From: Cloacibacillus sp.
GTDB taxonomy: Bacteria; Synergistota; Synergistia; Synergistales; Synergistaceae
DNA: 37,766 bases
Direction: 5' to 3'
NCBI RefSeq assembly: GCF_020860125.1
Contig: NZ_JAJBUX010000112.1
Coordinates: forward strand, 1-37,766
Part shown: positions 15,620 through 24,933 of the stretch, piece by piece
How positions within the stretch are numbered: the first letter of the stretch is position 1
Layout: every line of letters begins with the position of its first letter
Notes under the pieces: generated by a model
Told to the model about the DNA's origin: nothing
What the model saw: only the letters and a program-made list of their open reading frames with translations
Databases searched by the model: none
Program-made: the position numbers and the translations under genes

Positions 15620-17191
15620 ATGTCTGGTACCAAAAAGAGTCTAATGGAACGCTTTATCAGCGGAGTCGAACGGATCGGCAACAAGCTCCCACATCCATTT
15701 TGGATATTCACGTTTTTGATCGTATTCGTCGTCGGGCTCTCCGCGGTCCTCGCGTCGGCCAATTTTTCAGTGACCTAGACCTATCTCGCGGCGTCCAAAG
15801 ATCCCACCGTCGCGCCCGCGATGAAGACGGTAGCTGTAAAAAGCCTTCTGAGCTTAGAGGTCCTCAACAAGTATTTCGGTAACTTCGCGGGAGTATACGG
15901 CGGCTTCTATCCCATCGGCATCGTGCTGATAATGATGATGGCGATCGGACTCGCGGAAAAATCGGGCTTCATCACCGCCGCGATGAGAAAGATGATCCTG
16001 GGCGCCCCCGTGCAGTGGATCATCGCTATTGTGGCCTTCGTCGGCATAAACGCCAACCTGGCCTCGGACGCCGGCGTCGTATTCACCCCGCTGGTGGCGG
16101 CGGCAATGCTGAAATCGATCGGTATGAACCCCTGGATCGGCATCATCGCCGGTTATGCGGCGGCCAACGGCGGCTATACGGCCAACTTTTTCATCGCGGG
16201 CACCGACGCGCTGCTGGCCGGTATCACTGAGTCGATCTGCATAGGCAACAATATCAACTACCCCATCTCCCCGCTGATGAACTGGTACTTCCTCATCGCC
16301 GGCACGGTGGTGCTGACGATATGCACGGTCATCGTCTGCAAATACTTCCTCATCCCCTATCTCCACGGCGGCAAGATTGACGAGATCGACGCCTCCGAGC
16401 TTGCGAAACACCAGCTCAGCGCCGATGAGACTAAAGGACTGCGTGTGGCGGGGATAGCGGCGCTCATTTTCGTCGTCGCCCTGGTAGCGATGGCCCTGCC
16501 CTCAAGCTCCTTCCTCCGCAACGCCGACGGCGGATTTGTGCCGCGCTCGCCGCTGCTCAACAACGTTGTGGCGCTGCTGTTCCTCTTCTTCTGCACGATA
16601 GGCGTCTCGTACGGCTACGCGGCGAAGACGATCAAGTCGATAAACGACATTCCCGGCATGATGCAGGACTCTCTGAAGGGCATCCTCAGCTTCCTCGTCG
16701 TCGCGCTTCCCGCCGCCTTCTTCATCGAGCTCTTCAATGAAAGCCAGCTGCCGACGGTGCTCGCGGTCAAGGGCGCGGAGATCCTCAGGGCGGCCAACAT
16801 CTCCGGTATTCCGCTCTTCCTGCTCTTCATCCTGATATGCACCTGCGTGAACATCTTTATCACCTCTGGCGTCGCCAAGTGGCTGATCCTCGGACCGGTA
16901 TTCGTCCCGATGCTCGCGATGGTCAATATCTCCCCCGCGATGACGCAGCTCATCTACAGAATCGGCGATACCTGCACAAACATAATCTCTCCCATCGACT
17001 ACTACGTTCCGGTAATCCTCGGAATGCTTGAGGCTTACCGCACAAACGACAATCAGAAGGTCGGCGTCGGCACGCTGATCTCCCTCTCCATCCCCTTCAG
17101 CATCGCCTACATGATCGGGTTCATTGCGCTCCTCGTTTTTTGGTATATATTCAATCTGCCGCTTGGCCCCGGAGCGAGCATATATATGTAA
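15620..17191 (+). pseudogene. AbgT-family (p-aminobenzoyl-glutamate-type) transporter interrupted by an in-frame TAG
   Basis: From ATG 15620, with an excellent AAGGAGG site, the frame encodes 523 aa resembling E. coli AbgT: an N-terminal VERIGNKLPHPFW motif, then helix 1, then family blocks including AAANGGYTANFFIAGTDALL, GIRIAG-like KGLRVAGIAAL, and the C-terminal IGDTCTNIISPIDYYVPVILG. Codon 53 (15776-15778) is TAG, just after helix 1 (FSVT-stop-TYLA). The frame is otherwise intact to 17191. Restart at ATG 15821 would lose helix 1 and has no ribosome site. It may be a recent nonsense mutation (CAG to TAG is one transition), a sequencing error or a suppressed codon. Such transporters usually import aminobenzoyl-glutamate or acyl-amino acids for the adjacent amidohydrolase. 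Confidence 0.85.
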
Positions 17192-17207
17192 GCTAAACAG
17201 CCGGCAG

Positions 17208-17238
17208 GCGTCCTGGAGGAGCCTCTCCCCCGGGACGC
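17208..17238 (+). other. GC-rich intercistronic hairpin between transporter and amidohydrolase
   Basis: GCGTCCTGG pairs with CCGGGACGC (9 bp including one G-T). No T-run follows, so it is more likely an mRNA processing or stability element than a terminator. Confidence 0.4.
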
Positions 17239-17270
17239 GGGCAGATAGTACTGCATAGGAGATGAGAAAA

Positions 17271-18560
17271 ATGAAAGATACGGAAAAAAGGCTGATCGAG
17301 CTGCGCAGGGATTTTCATAAACATGCAGAATCAATGTGGAAGGAATACCGCACGGCCTCCATCGTCGCCAGACATCTGATGACACTTGGCATCCCCGTCG
17401 TTATGGGCGACGACCTCTCAGTAAAGGGGATGCAGTTCCAGTATCCCTCGGAGGAAAAGATCGCGGAAGAGAAGAGGCGCGCCATATCGCAGGGCGCGGA
17501 GCCGGAGCTCGTGGAAAAGATGTGCGGTCTGCCAGGCGTGATGGGGATCATCGACACTGGAAGAGAGGGACCGGTGACCGCCTTCCGCTTCGACATCGAC
17601 GCGCTCCCCTTTTCGGAGACGGACGCTTCCGAACACAGACCGGTAAAGGAGAACTATGTTTCCGTCAATGGCGGTTCGTGCTACGCCTGCGGACATGACG
17701 GACATACCGCTATCGGGATGATCGTCGCCGAGGAGCTCATGAAGAGAAAAGATAGCCTGCGCGGCAGGATAAAGCTGATCTTCCAGCCCGCGGAGGAGGG
17801 CGGCGGCGGCGCGCGCGGCATCGTGGAACGCGGCTGTCTCGACGATGTGGATTACTTCTTCGCAGGACACATCGGCCTCACCCGGCTGGACGGAAAGCCT
17901 CTGCCCTCACACGGCATCATCGGCGGCACGAAGGATTTCCTTGACAGCCGCCGCTACAACATCATTTACAAGGGCAAAGCCGCGCACCCCTGCGGCAACC
18001 CCAACGACGGCAAAAACGCCCTGCTCGCCTCCTGCGTCGCGGCGCTGGGGATACACACCATCCCGCCGCACTGCCAGGGCGAGTTCCACCAGAACGTCGG
18101 CGTCATGCACGCGGGCAGTTCGCGCAACACGATAGCCGCCGACTCCTATATGGAGGTCGAGGTCCGCGGGGAAAACGACATCGTCGCCGAATACGGCGAA
18201 AAAAAGATGCTCTCCGTTGTGAAGGGCGCGGCGGAGGCCTATGAGGTCGAGTGCGACGTCGTCCTCATAGGTAAATCTTCCTCCGGGGCCTCCGACGACA
18301 AAGCGATAGAGATCGTCATGCGGTGCGCGAGAACGATCCCCTGGTTCACGGAATTCCACGACGTCGGCAGCGTCGGCGGCAGCGACGACGCCTCGGAAAT
18401 GCTGCGCCGCGTGCAGAAAAACGGCGGCGTCGGCAGCTACATCGGCCTCGGCGCAGACTTTACGGCAAGCTTCCACGATAAGGCCTTCGATTTTGACGAA
18501 GGCGTGCTTGCCCCCTCGGTCGAGCTCTTCGTGAAGATGGTGGAGGATATCCACTCCTAA
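17271..18560 (+). CDS. M20D-family amidohydrolase, AbgA-like (p-aminobenzoyl-glutamate hydrolase subunit A type)
   Basis: Zinc/manganese-dependent amidohydrolase of 429 aa that splits an amide bond of an acyl- or aroyl-amino acid. It follows E. coli AbgA closely in layout: LRRDFHKHAESMWKEYRTA at the N-terminus, ACGHDGHTA with metal ligands C140 and H142, FQPAEEGGGGAR with the catalytic/metal Glu pair (175-176), the NVGVMHAGSSRNTI dimerisation-domain block, and the late FHDKAFDFDE histidine ligand. ATG 17271 is chosen over ATG 17262 because AGGAG ends directly at 17261. It lies after the broken AbgT gene, as in abg operons. No AbgB partner is present, so it may act as a homodimer like many M20D enzymes; the exact substrate is not provable. 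Confidence 0.88.
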   Translation: MKDTEKRLIELRRDFHKHAESMWKEYRTASIVARHLMTLGIPVVMGDDLSVKGMQFQYPSEEKIAEEKRRAISQGAEPELVEKMCGLPGVMGIIDTGREGPVTAFRFDIDALPFSETDASEHRPVKENYVSVNGGSCYACGHDGHTAIGMIVAEELMKRKDSLRGRIKLIFQPAEEGGGGARGIVERGCLDDVDYFFAGHIGLTRLDGKPLPSHGIIGGTKDFLDSRRYNIIYKGKAAHPCGNPNDGKNALLASCVAALGIHTIPPHCQGEFHQNVGVMHAGSSRNTIAADSYMEVEVRGENDIVAEYGEKKMLSVVKGAAEAYEVECDVVLIGKSSSGASDDKAIEIVMRCARTIPWFTEFHDVGSVGGSDDASEMLRRVQKNGGVGSYIGLGADFTASFHDKAFDFDEGVLAPSVELFVKMVEDIHS

Positions 18561-18593
18561 AACGCTGATTCCCTCAAACACACTTCAATACCC

Positions 18594-18650
18594 AAGAGCC
18601 GTGCCTTCGCCGATGTTATATAATAAGTGGCGAAGATACGGCTTCTTAAT
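18594..18650 (+). terminator. Probable terminator after the amidohydrolase gene
   Basis: GCCGT (18598-18602) pairs with ACGGC (18638-18642), and CTTCGCC (18605-18611) with GGCGAAG (18629-18635), across a short internal loop. CTTCTTAATAT follows. The T-run is imperfect. The loop carries a TATAAT (18619-18624) without a good -35. Confidence 0.5.
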
Positions 18651-18671
18651 ATCTTGAGGAGGGTACAGACA

Positions 18672-20279
18672 ATGGCGGAACGTCCCGAAATCAATATACC
18701 ACGGCTGATGGCAGCCTATTATACAGAACACCCGGACATGGCCGACAAGGGGCAGAGGGTCTCCTTCGGAACATCCGGCCACCGCGGCTCGTCACAGAAG
18801 GACAGCTTCAACGACGACCATATCGCGGCTATCGCGCAGGCGATCTGCGAGTACCGGCAGGAGAAGGGGATAACCGGCCCTCTCTTCATGGGAATGGATA
18901 CCCACGCGCTCTCGGAGGCGGCGCTGCGTACGGCGGCGGAGGTCTTCGCGGCAAACGGCGCCGAACTGCGTATGCAGGAAAATTTCACCTATACGCCCAC
19001 CCCCGTCATCTCCCACGCGATACTCAACTGGAACCGGCAGCCGGGAGCGCCTGCCGCGGACGGCGTCGTCATAACGCCCTCGCACAATCCGCCGCAGGAC
19101 GGCGGCTTCAAATACAACCCCCCGAGCGGCGGCCCCGCGGGAACGGAGATCACTAAGCTGATCGAGAGACGCGCCAACGAACTCATAGAAAACAGGCTCG
19201 CGGGCGTCAGGCGCATCGGCTTCAAAGAGGCGCTCTCGCGCGCCAATGTGCGTTTCATCGACTATGTGGCACAGTATACGGCAGAGCTCGGGGATATCAT
19301 CGACATGAAGGCGATCGCCGCCTCCGGCCTCAAGATCGGGGCGGACCCGCTCGGCGGCTCAGGCATCTTCTTCTGGGAGCCGATCGTCGAAAGATACGGC
19401 CTTGATATCGAGGTCGTCAACAAATCCGTCGATCCTACCTTCTCCTTTATGCCCCTCGACCACGACGGCAAGGTGCGCATGGACTGTTCGTCGCCCTGGG
19501 CAATGGCCAAGCTCGTCGCGCTCAAGGACAAATACGACATAGCCTTCGGCAACGACCCCGACTACGACCGCCACGGCATCGTCACCAGGGATGGCCTCAT
19601 GCAGCCAAACGCCTACCTCGCGGTCGCCATAGAATATCTCTTCACCCATCGGCCGCTGTGGAGCAAAGCGGCGATGGCGGGCAAGACCCTCGTCTCCAGC
19701 TCGATGATCGACCGCGTGGCGGCGGGGCTCGGCAGGGAGCTATACGAAGTTCCCGTCGGCTTCAAATGGTTCGTAGACGGCCTGCTCTCCGGCTCGCTCG
19801 CCTTCGGAGGCGAGGAGAGCGCGGGAGCCTCCTTCCTGCGCAGGGACGGTTCGGCCTGGAGCACGGACAAGGACGGTTTTATCATGAGCCTGCTCGCGGC
19901 GGAGATCACGGCGGTCAGCGGCAAATCACCTTCCGAGCACTACCGTGATATGAAGGAACGCTTCGGCACTCCCTACTATTCGCGCAAAGACGCGCCCGCG
20001 ACACGCGAGGAGAAGGAGAAACTCAAAAAACTCTCACCAGCGGATGTGACGGCGGAGAGACTCGCCGGAGAAAAAATAACGGCGAAGCTCACAGCCGCCC
20101 CGGGAAACGGCGCGCCGATAGACGGCCTCAAGGTTACAGCCGAAAACGGCTGGTTCGCCGCCCGCCCCTCGGGCACGGAGGATATCTATAAAATCTACGC
20201 CGAGAGCTTCAAAGGCGAAGAACATCTCGTCGCGATCAACGAAGAGGCGCGGCAGATAGTGGCGAAGGCTATCGCATAG
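18672..20279 (+). CDS. pgm: Phosphoglucomutase (alpha-D-glucose-1,6-bisphosphate-dependent)
   Basis: Interconverts glucose-1-phosphate and glucose-6-phosphate, linking glycogen/cell-envelope sugar synthesis to glycolysis. The 535-aa length and sequence match the E. coli Pgm type: FGTSGHRG near residue 32, the catalytic serine loop TPSHNPP with S137, the magnesium loop DPDYDRHG, the sugar-specificity loop GGEESAG, and the phosphate-binding RPSGTEDIYKIYAESF near the end. The ATG is preceded by GAGGAGGG; upstream in-frame starts lack a ribosome site. It appears to be transcribed on its own or with the following small kinase-like gene. Confidence 0.96.
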   Translation: MAERPEINIPRLMAAYYTEHPDMADKGQRVSFGTSGHRGSSQKDSFNDDHIAAIAQAICEYRQEKGITGPLFMGMDTHALSEAALRTAAEVFAANGAELRMQENFTYTPTPVISHAILNWNRQPGAPAADGVVITPSHNPPQDGGFKYNPPSGGPAGTEITKLIERRANELIENRLAGVRRIGFKEALSRANVRFIDYVAQYTAELGDIIDMKAIAASGLKIGADPLGGSGIFFWEPIVERYGLDIEVVNKSVDPTFSFMPLDHDGKVRMDCSSPWAMAKLVALKDKYDIAFGNDPDYDRHGIVTRDGLMQPNAYLAVAIEYLFTHRPLWSKAAMAGKTLVSSSMIDRVAAGLGRELYEVPVGFKWFVDGLLSGSLAFGGEESAGASFLRRDGSAWSTDKDGFIMSLLAAEITAVSGKSPSEHYRDMKERFGTPYYSRKDAPATREEKEKLKKLSPADVTAERLAGEKITAKLTAAPGNGAPIDGLKVTAENGWFAARPSGTEDIYKIYAESFKGEEHLVAINEEARQIVAKAIA

Positions 20280-20286
20280 CGGCAGC

Positions 20287-20320
20287 GGGGAGGCGCGGCG
20301 CGCCGCCGCGGCCCCCCTTT
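20287..20320 (+). terminator. Very GC-rich hairpin region after pgm
   Basis: GGGGAGGCGCGGCG is followed by a complementary CGCCGC...GGCCCCCC and TTT. It may be a weak terminator. The low complexity makes the exact pairing uncertain. Confidence 0.35.
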
Positions 20321-20340
20321 ACGCGCTGGGAGCGGCGGCG

Positions 20341-20871
20341 GTGAAAAACGTATTTTTTATCGGAGGAACGATGGGGGCCGGGAAGACGTCCGTCTGCCAA
20401 GTTCTCAAGAAAAGGCTCAACCGGAGCGTCTATCTCGACGGCGACTGGTGCTGGGACATGGACCCCTTTCAGGTAACGGAGGAGACAAAGGCGCTCGCGC
20501 TGGATAACGTCTGCTGCCTGCTCGGCAATTTCATCCGCTGCTCCGCATATGAAAACGTGATCTTTTGCTGGGTGATGCACCGGCAGGAGATCATCGACTC
20601 CATCCTCGCGCACCTCGACACCTCTGGCTGCCGCCTCAATATCTTCTCTCTGGTCTGCGGCGAGGAAGCGCTCCGGCGGCGGCTGGAGGGCGACATTCGC
20701 GCCGGGAAGCGCGCGCCGGATATAATCGAAAGAAGCCTTGAATACCTCACGCTCTACGAACGGCTGGACACCCTCAAGATCGACGTTTCAGAGCTAACGC
20801 CGGAAAAGGCCGCGGAGCTGATTGTCCAGATGAGCGGAGAAAATTTACCCCGCCAATTTAATATACAGTAA
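20341..20871 (+). CDS. Small P-loop ATP-binding protein, nucleotide/sugar-kinase-like
   Basis: 176-aa P-loop protein with Walker A GGTMGAGKTS (residues 8-17) and an acidic DGDWCWDMDP motif after the second strand, as in adenylate/gluconate/shikimate-kinase-like folds. A basic LRRRLEGDIRAGKR lid-like segment follows, then the DIIERSLEYLTLY helix. GTG at 20341 is required, because the internal ATG at 20371 would cut the P-loop. A GGGAG-type ribosome site precedes it. The substrate is not recognisable. It follows pgm by 61 bases, so a sugar or cofactor kinase is possible, but the context is weak. Confidence 0.75.
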   Translation: MKNVFFIGGTMGAGKTSVCQVLKKRLNRSVYLDGDWCWDMDPFQVTEETKALALDNVCCLLGNFIRCSAYENVIFCWVMHRQEIIDSILAHLDTSGCRLNIFSLVCGEEALRRRLEGDIRAGKRAPDIIERSLEYLTLYERLDTLKIDVSELTPEKAAELIVQMSGENLPRQFNIQ

Positions 20872-21262
20872 ACATCGCTCCCATACTGCCGCCGTCCACA
20901 TGGCGCGGTTTTGAAAACTCCCCCGCATCTAAAACCTCCCGCACAACGTCCCTTTGCGAAAAGCGGCGTCAGCTCTGCAATTTACCACGCCTCTGAACAG
21001 CTATACCCTGCAAACTGACTGTATCAATTTTTTATTGCCAATCCGTCAAAAAACGCCATTGCTGAGCAAAGCTAAGTGATATTTACAGCCATTTGTAATA
21101 TAGATAATGATATATCGATATATGCATACCGATATACGTCATCTCATATCTTCATAAAATGCTTACCCTCCATTATCATTCTTTGTAGTGAATTGAGATA
21201 TTTTTCACATTTACAAAACTGAGAACTTTCTATTTGGGTAAAACCGAACAGGAGTGTTGAAA
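20872..21262 (+). other. 391-base intergenic region upstream of adhE
   Basis: No gene is supported. The second half is AT-rich and holds a perfect 14-bp palindrome ATATATCGATATAT (21110-21123), followed by a related CGATATA copy, and a Rex-like site (21193-21210). The adhE ribosome site AGGAGT is at 21250-21255. The first half (20872-21050) shows nothing recognisable. Confidence 0.5.
21193..21210 (+). promoter_or_regulatory. Candidate Rex (NADH/NAD+ sensing) operator upstream of adhE
   Basis: TTGAGATATTTTTCACAT shares ATATTTTTCACA with the Rex box consensus (TTGTGAAAT... form); its left arm is degraded, keeping TGA-N-A against TTTCA. Rex control of adhE is widespread in fermentative bacteria, which is why I list it, but the match is half-perfect only. 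Confidence 0.3.
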
Positions 21263-23878
21263 ATGGCAAAAGAGAGAGCAAAGGAAGAGCGGATCGTAGA
21301 CAACGTTGAATCACTCAACGCGAGAATGGCCGAGGTACGCGAGGCACAGAGCAAGTTCGCCCTCTACACGCAGGAGCAGGTGGATAAGATTTTCCTCGCC
21401 GCGGCGATGGCCGCCAACAAGGCGCGCATCCCCCTCGCGAAGGCGGCCGTCGAAGAGACCGGCATGGGCATCGTGGAAGATAAGGTGATCAAGAATCATT
21501 TCGCCTCCGAATACATCTATAACTATTATAAGGATGTGAAGACCTGCGGCGTCATCGAAGAGGACAAAGCCTTCGGCACGCAGAAGATCGCGGAGCCCGT
21601 CGGCGTCATCGCCGCGGTCATTCCGACGACGAACCCCACCTCGACGGCGATATTCAAATCGCTGCTCGCGCTTAAAACGCGCAACGGCATCATCATCAGC
21701 CCCCATCCGAAGGCGAAGAACTCCACGATCCTCGCCGCCCGCACCGTGCTTGAGGCGGCGGTCGCCGCCGGCGCGCCGGAGAACATCATCGCCTGGATAG
21801 ACATTCCCTCGCTTGAGATGACGAACACAGTCATGAGAGAGGCGGACCTCATCCTCGCGACCGGCGGCCCCGGCATGGTCAAGGCCGCCTATTCGAGCGG
21901 CAAACCGGCGCTCGGAGTCGGCGCGGGAAACACCCCTGCGGTGATCGACGAAAGCGCTGACATCCGGCTCGCGGTCAGCTCGATCATCCACTCCAAGACA
22001 TTCGACAACGGCATGATCTGCGCCTCCGAGCAGTCTGTCATCGTCCTTGACAATATATATGACAAGGTGAAAAAAGAATTCGCCGACCGCGGCTGTTTCT
22101 TCCTCAACAAGCCGGAGACGGAGCAGGTGCGCAAGACGATCATCGTCAACGGCGCGCTTAACGCGGCGATCGTCGGACAGAGCGCCTTTAAGATCGCCTC
22201 GCTCGCCGGCGTCAACGTGCCGGAGAAGACGAAGATACTCATCGGCGAGGTAGAGAGCGTCGACATCAGCGAAGAGTTCGCGCACGAAAAGCTCTCCCCC
22301 GTCCTCGCGATGTACCGGGCCGGCGACTTCAAAGAGGCCGTCTCCAAGGCGGAGCACCTCATCGCGGACGGCGGTTTCGGACACACCTCGTCGCTCTATC
22401 TGGACGCCGTAACGGAGCGTGAAAAGCTCGACTACTTCAAGGCCCGCATGAAGACGGGGCGCGTCCTCGTCAACACGCCCTCCTCGCACGGCGGCATCGG
22501 CGACGTCTACAACTTCAAGACCACTCCCTCGCTGACGCTCGGCTGCGGCTCCTGGGGCGGCAACTCCGTCTCGGAGAACGTTGGCGTAAAGCACCTTCTC
22601 AACATAAAGACCGTGGCCGAAAGGAGAGAGAATATGCTCTGGTTCCGCGCTCCTCAGAAGTTATACATCAAGAAGGGCTGCCTGCCCGTGGCGCTACGCG
22701 AGCTGAAGGAGGTCCTCGGCAAAAAGAGGGTCTTCGTCGTGACGGACAGCTTCCTCTATAACAACGGATACACCAAGGCGATCACCGACCGCCTCGACGA
22801 AATGGGCATCACCCACACCACCTTCTTCAATGTCGCCCCCGACCCGACGCTCGCCTGCGCGCGCGAGGGCGCGGCGGCGATGCACGCCTTCGGCCCCGAC
22901 TGCATAATCGCCCTCGGCGGCGGCTCCGCGATGGACGCCGGTAAGATCATGTGGGTCCTCTACGAGCACCCGGAGGCGGACTTCATGGATATGGCGATGC
23001 GCTTCATGGATATCAGGAAGCGCGCCTACACCTTCCCCAAGATGGGCGAAAAAGCCTATTTCATCGCCGTACCGACCTCGGCGGGCACCGGCTCCGAGGC
23101 GACGCCCTTCGCGGTCATCACCGACGAAAAGACGGGCGTAAAATACCCGCTCGCGGACTATGAGCTGATGCCGAACATGGCGATCATCGACGCCGACATG
23201 ATGATGAACGCCCCGAAGGGGCTGACGGCGGCCTCCGGGATCGACGCCGTGACCCACGCGCTCGAGGCCTACGCCGCGATGCTCGCGACGGAATACACCG
23301 ACGCGCTCGCGCTGCGCTCCCTGAAATCGATCTTCGAGTTCCTGCCGCGCGCCTATGACGACGGCCCCAACGACCCCGTGGCGCGCGAAAAGATGGCGAA
23401 CGCCGCGACGATGGCCGGCATGGCCTTCGCGAACGCCTTCCTCGGCGTCTGCCACTCGATGGCCCATAAGCTCGGCGCCTTCCACCACCTGCCCCACGGC
23501 GTGGCAAACGCCCTTATGATAGAATATGTGCTGCGCTTCAACGCCGAAGAGGTCCCCTCGAAGATGGGCACCTTCCCGCAGTACGCCTACCCGCACACCC
23601 TCGCGCGCTACGCGGAGGTCGCCGACTACCTCGGCCTCAAGGGCAGGGACGACAGGGAAAAGCTTGAGAGCCTCATCGCCGCGGTGAACGGCCTTAAAGA
23701 GCACGTCGGCATCAAAAAGACGATCAAGGATTACGGCATTGACGAAAAGGCATTCCTCGCCACGCTCGACGAGATGACGGAACAGGCCTTCGACGACCAG
23801 TGCACCGGCGCGAATCCGCGCTACCCGCTGCTCTCCGAGATAAAAGATATGTACCTCAAAGCCTACTACGGAAAATAG
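21263..23878 (+). CDS. adhE: Bifunctional acetaldehyde-CoA/alcohol dehydrogenase AdhE
   Basis: 871-aa fusion that reduces acetyl-CoA to acetaldehyde (N-terminal aldehyde dehydrogenase, about 15-445) and then to ethanol (C-terminal iron-dependent alcohol dehydrogenase, about 455-870), re-oxidising NADH. The aldehyde domain shows PTTNPTSTAIFKSLLALKTRN, LGVGAGNTPAVID and the catalytic C253 in NGMICASEQS. The ADH domain shows the NAD loop GGGSAMDAGKIMW, VPTSAGTGSEATPF and iron-binding histidines in HSMAHKLG and HHLPHG. ATG 21263 is seven bases after AGGAGT and is preferred to GTG 21254. The enzyme normally forms helical filaments (spirosomes). It is followed closely by the APH-fold and ferredoxin genes, probably as one transcript. 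Confidence 0.97.
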   Translation: MAKERAKEERIVDNVESLNARMAEVREAQSKFALYTQEQVDKIFLAAAMAANKARIPLAKAAVEETGMGIVEDKVIKNHFASEYIYNYYKDVKTCGVIEEDKAFGTQKIAEPVGVIAAVIPTTNPTSTAIFKSLLALKTRNGIIISPHPKAKNSTILAARTVLEAAVAAGAPENIIAWIDIPSLEMTNTVMREADLILATGGPGMVKAAYSSGKPALGVGAGNTPAVIDESADIRLAVSSIIHSKTFDNGMICASEQSVIVLDNIYDKVKKEFADRGCFFLNKPETEQVRKTIIVNGALNAAIVGQSAFKIASLAGVNVPEKTKILIGEVESVDISEEFAHEKLSPVLAMYRAGDFKEAVSKAEHLIADGGFGHTSSLYLDAVTEREKLDYFKARMKTGRVLVNTPSSHGGIGDVYNFKTTPSLTLGCGSWGGNSVSENVGVKHLLNIKTVAERRENMLWFRAPQKLYIKKGCLPVALRELKEVLGKKRVFVVTDSFLYNNGYTKAITDRLDEMGITHTTFFNVAPDPTLACAREGAAAMHAFGPDCIIALGGGSAMDAGKIMWVLYEHPEADFMDMAMRFMDIRKRAYTFPKMGEKAYFIAVPTSAGTGSEATPFAVITDEKTGVKYPLADYELMPNMAIIDADMMMNAPKGLTAASGIDAVTHALEAYAAMLATEYTDALALRSLKSIFEFLPRAYDDGPNDPVAREKMANAATMAGMAFANAFLGVCHSMAHKLGAFHHLPHGVANALMIEYVLRFNAEEVPSKMGTFPQYAYPHTLARYAEVADYLGLKGRDDREKLESLIAAVNGLKEHVGIKKTIKDYGIDEKAFLATLDEMTEQAFDDQCTGANPRYPLLSEIKDMYLKAYYGK

Positions 23879-23893
23879 GAGGAGGATACGAAG

Positions 23894-24643
23894 ATGAAAC
23901 TTGAAAAGATCATTGCGGTACGCACCTCAAAGACCGTCTTTCGCGACGGGGACAAGTGTATAAAACGCTTCGACCAGGACCATTCCAAGGCGAAGATACT
24001 CTCCGAGGCGGCGACGCACGCCAAGGTCGAAGAGAGCGGCCTCCCCGTGCCGAAGGTGCTCGAGGTGACGAAGGCCGAGGGCAAGTGGGCGATCGTCTAC
24101 GAATTTATCTCCGGCAAGACCCTTGACCGGCTCGCCGAAGAGGCCCCTGAAAGAGCGGACGAATACATGGAACGTTTCGTAGAGGCGCAGCTCAAAATAA
24201 ACGCCGCCAAGGCGCACAGCCTTGAAAAACTCAAAGACCGCCTCGCCGAAAGCCTCTTCGCGGCGGACCTCCCCTCCGCGACGCTCTACGAACTCCACAT
24301 GCGCCTCGAGTCGCTGCCCGTGGGAGACCGTATCTGCCATGGAGACTTCGCCCCCAGCAACCTGATCGTCAACGGCGCGGACGAAGATTATATTGTGGAC
24401 TGGTCGCACGCGGCGCAGGGCGTCCCCGCGGCTGACGCGGCGCGCACCTACCTCCTCTTCTGGCTCGCCGGAGAGATTGACGGCGCGGACAGATACCTCA
24501 GCCTCTACTGCGAAAAGAGCGGCGTCGCCAAGGCGGAGATACAGAAGTGGATACCGCTGCGCGCCGCCGAGAGGCTCGCGCAGGGCAAGGCGGAAGAGCG
24601 CGAATTTCTGCTCTACTGGGTCAACGTTGTAGATTACGAATAA
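23894..24643 (+). CDS. APH/choline-kinase-fold phosphotransferase-like protein
   Basis: 249-aa protein with the aminoglycoside phosphotransferase/choline kinase fold. An N-terminal lobe with CIKRF (ATP lysine) and the hinge-like VYEFISGKTLDRL is followed by the catalytic loop HGDFAPSNLIV (about residues 148-158) and a metal-binding IVDW (about 166-169) in place of the usual DxD/IDFE. Real resistance enzymes are not implied; many such proteins are small-molecule or fructosamine-type kinases of unknown target. It begins 15 bases after adhE behind GGAGGAGG, and is followed after 21 bases by the ferredoxin gene, so it belongs to the adhE transcript. Confidence 0.8.
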   Translation: MKLEKIIAVRTSKTVFRDGDKCIKRFDQDHSKAKILSEAATHAKVEESGLPVPKVLEVTKAEGKWAIVYEFISGKTLDRLAEEAPERADEYMERFVEAQLKINAAKAHSLEKLKDRLAESLFAADLPSATLYELHMRLESLPVGDRICHGDFAPSNLIVNGADEDYIVDWSHAAQGVPAADAARTYLLFWLAGEIDGADRYLSLYCEKSGVAKAEIQKWIPLRAAERLAQGKAEEREFLLYWVNVVDYE

Positions 24644-24664
24644 CAAAAGGCAGGTAATATAGAG

Positions 24665-24910
24665 ATGATAAAGATCAAAGTCTGCATCGGCAGCGCATGT
24701 CACGTAAAGGGTTCACGCCAGGTCGTCGAGGGGCTCCAGTTCCAGATCGCGGAGCATTCGCTCAAAGATAAGATCAATCTCGGCGGCGTATTCTGCATGG
24801 GACGGTGCCAGGAGGGTGTCTGCGTGACCGTGGACGATAAGTTCTACTCCGTCGCGCCGCAGGACGTCGCCTCATTCTTTGAAAAAGAGGTCCTGCCCCT
24901 CGCGAAATAA
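24665..24910 (+). CDS. Stand-alone [2Fe-2S] thioredoxin-like ferredoxin (NuoE C-terminal type)
   Basis: 81-aa electron carrier. Cysteines C7-x4-C12 and C44-x3-C48 give the C-x4-C...C-x3-C pattern of the thioredoxin-like [2Fe-2S] fold found in NuoE/HndA and in stand-alone ferredoxins. A fifth cysteine (C53) follows. In anaerobes such proteins pass electrons to or from hydrogenases and NADH-linked flavoproteins; here, after adhE, a redox role in ethanol fermentation is plausible but inferred. The ribosome site is GGCAGGTAA. The strong terminator at 24934-24963 follows. Confidence 0.9.
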   Translation: MIKIKVCIGSACHVKGSRQVVEGLQFQIAEHSLKDKINLGGVFCMGRCQEGVCVTVDDKFYSVAPQDVASFFEKEVLPLAK

Positions 24911-24933
24911 ATCGATACTCACGTCACAACACC

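Noticed and set aside
15776..15778. TAG as a pyrrolysine codon
   Set aside because: TAG is the normal stop of several genes here (grdB, adhE, pgm, dppF-like), there is no pyl gene in view, and AbgT proteins are not known Pyl proteins. Kept only as something to exclude.
23894..24643. Aminoglycoside-resistance kinase
   Set aside because: Only the general APH fold motifs are present, and the gene is embedded in the adhE transcript. Resistance is not supported.
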